Assembly (NCBI RefSeq): GCF_000384135.1
Contig: NZ_KB913028.1
Span: forward strand, 1,019,351-1,083,350
Direction of reading: 5' to 3'
DNA length: 64,000 nucleotides
Source of the DNA: Succinispira mobilis DSM 6222
GTDB taxonomy: Bacteria; Bacillota; Negativicutes; Acidaminococcales; Succinispiraceae
A program made the translations under genes and the position numbers. Positions 61,380 to 64,000 of the stretch are shown here, piece by piece. The notes under the pieces are model-generated. The model had not been told where the DNA came from. It saw nothing but the letters and a program-made list of their open reading frames with translations, and did not search any database. How positions within the stretch are numbered: the first letter of the stretch is position 1; each line of letters opens with the position of its first letter.

Positions 61380-62339
61380 TTGAAACTGCCAGCGCTTAAA
61401 ATAGGCCATTTAGTAGCTGAAGTACCAATTGTACAAGGTGGTATGGCCATTCGCCTTTCTACTGCTCGTTTAGCGGCTGCAGTTGCTCTGGAAGGTGGAA
61501 TAGGGATAATTGCTGCATCCGGCATGACTTTTGATGAATTGAGAAGAGAAATACGTTTAGCTCGAGAATTAACAAATAATAAAGGCATTATAGGAATTAA
61601 TGCTATGGTAGCAGCAAGGGAGTTCTTAGGATTAGTTAAGACTGCAATTGATGAGGGTATAGATTTGGTTATTGCTGGAGCAGGGTTTTCAAGGGATATT
61701 TTTGCTTTAGGTAAAGAAGCGAATGTTCCAATTGTGCCAATTGTATCTTCTGTAAAATTAGCTAAAATATCTCAATCTTTAGGAGCTTCAGCGATAGTGG
61801 TTGAAGGTAAGGAAGCAGGGGGACATCTTGGAACAGATTTACCAATGCTTGAGATATTTCCAGATATAAAAAAAGCTGTAAATATTCCTGTAATTGTTGC
61901 AGGAGGAATTGTAGATGGGAAAGATGTTGCACGGGCGATTTCTTTAGGTGCAGATGGTGTACAAATGGGTAGCAGATTTGCAGCTAGCGTGGAATCAAAT
62001 GGAGCACCAAATTTGAAGGCAATGTATCTTAATGTAAAAGAAGAAGATATTGTATTAATAGATAGTCCTGTAGGGTATAAAGGCAGAGCGGTAAGAAATC
62101 CGTTTGCACAATTATCTCTAGAGGGAAATACCCCGAGACCAACAGAATGCAGATCCTGTTTGAAACATTGCGAACAGAATTTTTGTATTATTAATGCTCT
62201 GATTAGAGCGCAACAAGGTGATGTAGAAACAGGTTTAGTATTTAGTGGCGAAAGTATGACACGTATAAATGAAATTTTATCTGTAAAAGAAATTTTTGCC
62301 AGAATTAAAAAAGAAGCCGAAGAATACAATAGGGAGTGA
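61380..62339 (+). CDS. FabK/nitronate-monooxygenase-like flavoprotein with cysteine cluster
   Basis: This FMN TIM-barrel protein of 319 residues is related to FabK and 2-nitropropane dioxygenase: VPIVQGGMAIRLSTARLAAA, VEGKEAGGHLGTD, VAGGIVDGKDVARAISLGAD and VQMGSRFAAS. Unlike FabK at 58367, it carries CRSCLKHCEQNFC (Cys 257, 260, 264, 269) in the C-terminal part, which could bind an iron-sulfur cluster or zinc. Position between acpP and fabF suggests a lipid redox role, for example an alternative enoyl reductase or isomerase. TTG 61380 fits GGAGGAG at 61367-61373. Confidence 0.8.
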   Translation: MKLPALKIGHLVAEVPIVQGGMAIRLSTARLAAAVALEGGIGIIAASGMTFDELRREIRLARELTNNKGIIGINAMVAAREFLGLVKTAIDEGIDLVIAGAGFSRDIFALGKEANVPIVPIVSSVKLAKISQSLGASAIVVEGKEAGGHLGTDLPMLEIFPDIKKAVNIPVIVAGGIVDGKDVARAISLGADGVQMGSRFAASVESNGAPNLKAMYLNVKEEDIVLIDSPVGYKGRAVRNPFAQLSLEGNTPRPTECRSCLKHCEQNFCIINALIRAQQGDVETGLVFSGESMTRINEILSVKEIFARIKKEAEEYNRE

Positions 62340-62344
62340 TATAA

Positions 62345-63586
62345 GTGAGCAAGCGCGTAGTTATAACTGGAGTTGGAGCGGTAACTCCAATCGGAATAGG
62401 TAAAGATGAGTTTTGGAATAATTTAATAGCAGGAAAATCCGGTATTGGATTGATTACTCGTTTCGATACGACTGATTTTACCAGTAAAATAGCTGGTGAA
62501 GTTAAAGATTTTGATTACACTCAATATGTAGATAAAAAAGAAGGCAAGAGAATGGATCGCTTTGTTCATTATGCAATAGCTGCTAGTAAAATGGCCATTG
62601 CAGATGCTGAGTTAGACTTAGACAAAGTAGATAGAGACCGCATTGGTACTTGTATAGGCACAGGTATTGGTGGTGTGGAAACTTTACATGATCAATATAA
62701 GGCATTATTCGATAAAGGTCCTAATCGTGTTAGTCCGTTTTTTGTGCCAATGATGATTGCTAATATGGCTGCTGGACAAGCTTCTATAACATTAGGTTTG
62801 AATGGACCAAGTACATCTATTGTCACAGCTTGTGCAAGTGGTACAAATTGCATTGGTGATGCTTTTAAAACAATTCAAAGAGGGGATGCGGAAGTAATGC
62901 TTGCTGGAGGAACAGAAGCAGCTATTTCTCCGATTGCAGTTGCTGGATTTTGCTCTATGAAAGCTCTTTCTACTAGAAATGACGCACCAGAGCAGGCATC
63001 AAGACCATTTGATAAAGAACGTGACGGCTTTGTTATGGGTGAAGGATCCGGCATTGTTGTCTTAGAAAGTTTGGAACATGCACTTGCCCGCAATGCGACT
63101 ATTTATGCCGAAGTGGTTGGCTATGGTACTAATGCAGATGCTTATCACATGACAGCACCTGCTCCAGAAGGTGCTAAAGCTTCAGAGTGCATGAAATTAG
63201 CGTTGAAAGATGCAGGTGTAGCACCAGAAGCGGTGGATTATATTAATGCGCACGGGACATCAACGCCGATGAATGATAAGAACGAAACATTAGCTATCAA
63301 AAGTTTGTTTGGTGAACATGCTAAAAAACTAGCAATCAGTTCAATCAAATCAATGACAGGTCATTTGCTGGGGGCAGCAGGTGGAATAGAGGTTATAGCT
63401 ACTGCGTTGACAATAAAGAATTCTGTTATTCCGCCAACAATTAATTACACAACACCTGAAGATGGCATGGATCTAGATTATGTTCCAAATACATCAAGAA
63501 AAGCTGAAGTTAATATGGCACTATCTAACTCTTTTGGCTTTGGTGGGCATAATGCGGCTATCTTATTAAAGAAATACACTATCTAG
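62345..63586 (+). CDS. fabF: 3-oxoacyl-ACP synthase II
   Basis: FabF elongates acyl-ACP with malonyl-ACP. The 413-residue thiolase-fold protein starts with GTG ([16 protein letters not shown]). It has the catalytic Cys163 in [11 protein letters not shown], His in [11 protein letters not shown] and His in [12 protein letters not shown]. The start is 5 bp after the upstream stop. It is the last fatty acid gene before rnc. No fabZ or acetyl-CoA carboxylase genes appear in the window. Confidence 0.96.
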   Translation: MSKRVVITGVGAVTPIGIGKDEFWNNLIAGKSGIGLITRFDTTDFTSKIAGEVKDFDYTQYVDKKEGKRMDRFVHYAIAASKMAIADAELDLDKVDRDRIGTCIGTGIGGVETLHDQYKALFDKGPNRVSPFFVPMMIANMAAGQASITLGLNGPSTSIVTACASGTNCIGDAFKTIQRGDAEVMLAGGTEAAISPIAVAGFCSMKALSTRNDAPEQASRPFDKERDGFVMGEGSGIVVLESLEHALARNATIYAEVVGYGTNADAYHMTAPAPEGAKASECMKLALKDAGVAPEAVDYINAHGTSTPMNDKNETLAIKSLFGEHAKKLAISSIKSMTGHLLGAAGGIEVIATALTIKNSVIPPTINYTTPEDGMDLDYVPNTSRKAEVNMALSNSFGFGGHNAAILLKKYTI

Positions 63587-63597
63587 TAGGTGTTTGA

Positions 63598-64000
63598 ATG
63601 CACATTCAAAGAAAAAAAGAATTATTAAACTTGTGTGCCACATTAGGGGAAAAGATTAATAATTTGAGTTTGCTAAATACTGCACTTACACATTCCTCAT
63701 ATGCCTATGAAAATCGTAACCATGGGATGACTATGGATAACGAGAGAATTGAATTTCTAGGAGATTCTGTATTAGGCTTGATAGTGAGTACTTTCTTGTA
63801 TAAGAATTTTCCTGAAATGAACGAAGGGGAAATGACGAAGATAAGGGCGAGGTATGTCTGTGAACATGCGTTAGCTAATTATGCGCGCAAGATATATTTA
63901 GGTAAATATATCTTGTTAGGTAAAGGCGAGTTAATGAATGGCGGCAGAGATAGGAACTCTATTTTAGCAGATACATTTGAATCTGTTATAGGTGCCTACT
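63598..64000 (+). CDS. rnc: ribonuclease III, 5' part
   Basis: The first 134 residues of the double-strand-specific endoribonuclease are present and the rest runs off the window. The catalytic signature NERIEFLGDSVLG is at 48-60, with LTHSSYAYEN before it and GGRDRNSILADTFESVIGAY at the edge. ATG 63598 follows AGGTG, 11 bp after fabF. Cotranscription with the fab operon is the common arrangement in Firmicutes. Confidence 0.95.
   Translation, partial: MHIQRKKELLNLCATLGEKINNLSLLNTALTHSSYAYENRNHGMTMDNERIEFLGDSVLGLIVSTFLYKNFPEMNEGEMTKIRARYVCEHALANYARKIYLGKYILLGKGELMNGGRDRNSILADTFESVIGAY

Overview
The window is A+T-rich bacterial chromosome, densely packed with housekeeping and biosynthetic genes. 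It shows no sign of prophage, insertion sequences, CRISPR or plasmid functions. The gene set mixes Firmicutes-type features (T-box leader, FapR with its operator, a plsX-fabH-fabK-fabD-fabG-acpP-fabF-rnc cluster, FloA, rpsU-yqeY, strong AGGAGG ribosome sites) with two DUF4127 proteins and an NfeD-FloA pair. The best fit is an anaerobic, low-GC member of the Negativicutes (Selenomonadales/Veillonellales group). That placement is inferred from gene content, not from a marker-gene search.

Layout. 1-7.5 kb: branched-chain amino acid genes ilvN(partial)-ilvC-[terminator]-leuA-leuC-leuD-leuB-ilvB, all on +. 7.6-15.3 kb (+): a YedI/DUF808 membrane protein; a NifX-like protein with two MinD-type ATPases that carry ferredoxin inserts, behind a promoter set in a 24-bp inverted repeat; a membrane PAS-GGDEF-EAL protein; MscL with a zinc-ribbon tail; and a ClC antiporter. 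15.6-18.7 kb (-): a pantothenate operon (DUF2520 oxidoreductase, panB, panC, panD) preceded by a leader whose terminator sits directly before the first gene, so it looks like an attenuator. 18.8-19.8 kb (+): a cobalamin riboswitch in front of a small secreted protein. 19.8-23.3 kb (-): PhnA-like zinc protein, aminotransferase, NhaC-type antiporter. 23.4-28.9 kb: T-box-leuS, DUF523/TudS-like protein, rpsT (-), phosphoesterase, lgt, tRNA-Pro(GGG).

29.2-34.1 kb is an iron island: flavodoxin and DUF3793 (-), a DtxR-family regulator (-), and feoA-feoA-feoB-Cys-rich peptide-DUF2325 (+). It carries five related palindromes of the form GTTAGS-N4-SCTAAC placed at its promoters and in front of feoB. 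34.2-38.1 kb (-): an HlyD/ABC/ABC/permease exporter. 38.3-41.5 kb (+): DUF1904, pyridoxal/pyridoxamine kinase, an ECF S component, a TPP riboswitch and thiC. 41.6-45 kb (-): DUF4127 with an ABC-sensor/HD-GYP protein. 45.1-48.7 kb (+): rpsU-yqeY, then NfeD-FloA-unknown. 48.8-50.5 kb (-): a second DUF4127. 50.6-64 kb: rsmD-coaD-coiled-coil protein, tmcAL (-), ackA, yceD-rpmF, then the FapR-controlled fatty acid operon running off the end inside rnc.

The least explained parts are regulatory: the pan leader, the B12-controlled secreted protein with a small coupled leader ORF, the operator set of the iron island, a terminator whose 3' arm doubles as the next promoter's -35 box, and the inverted repeat around the NifX-MinD promoter.
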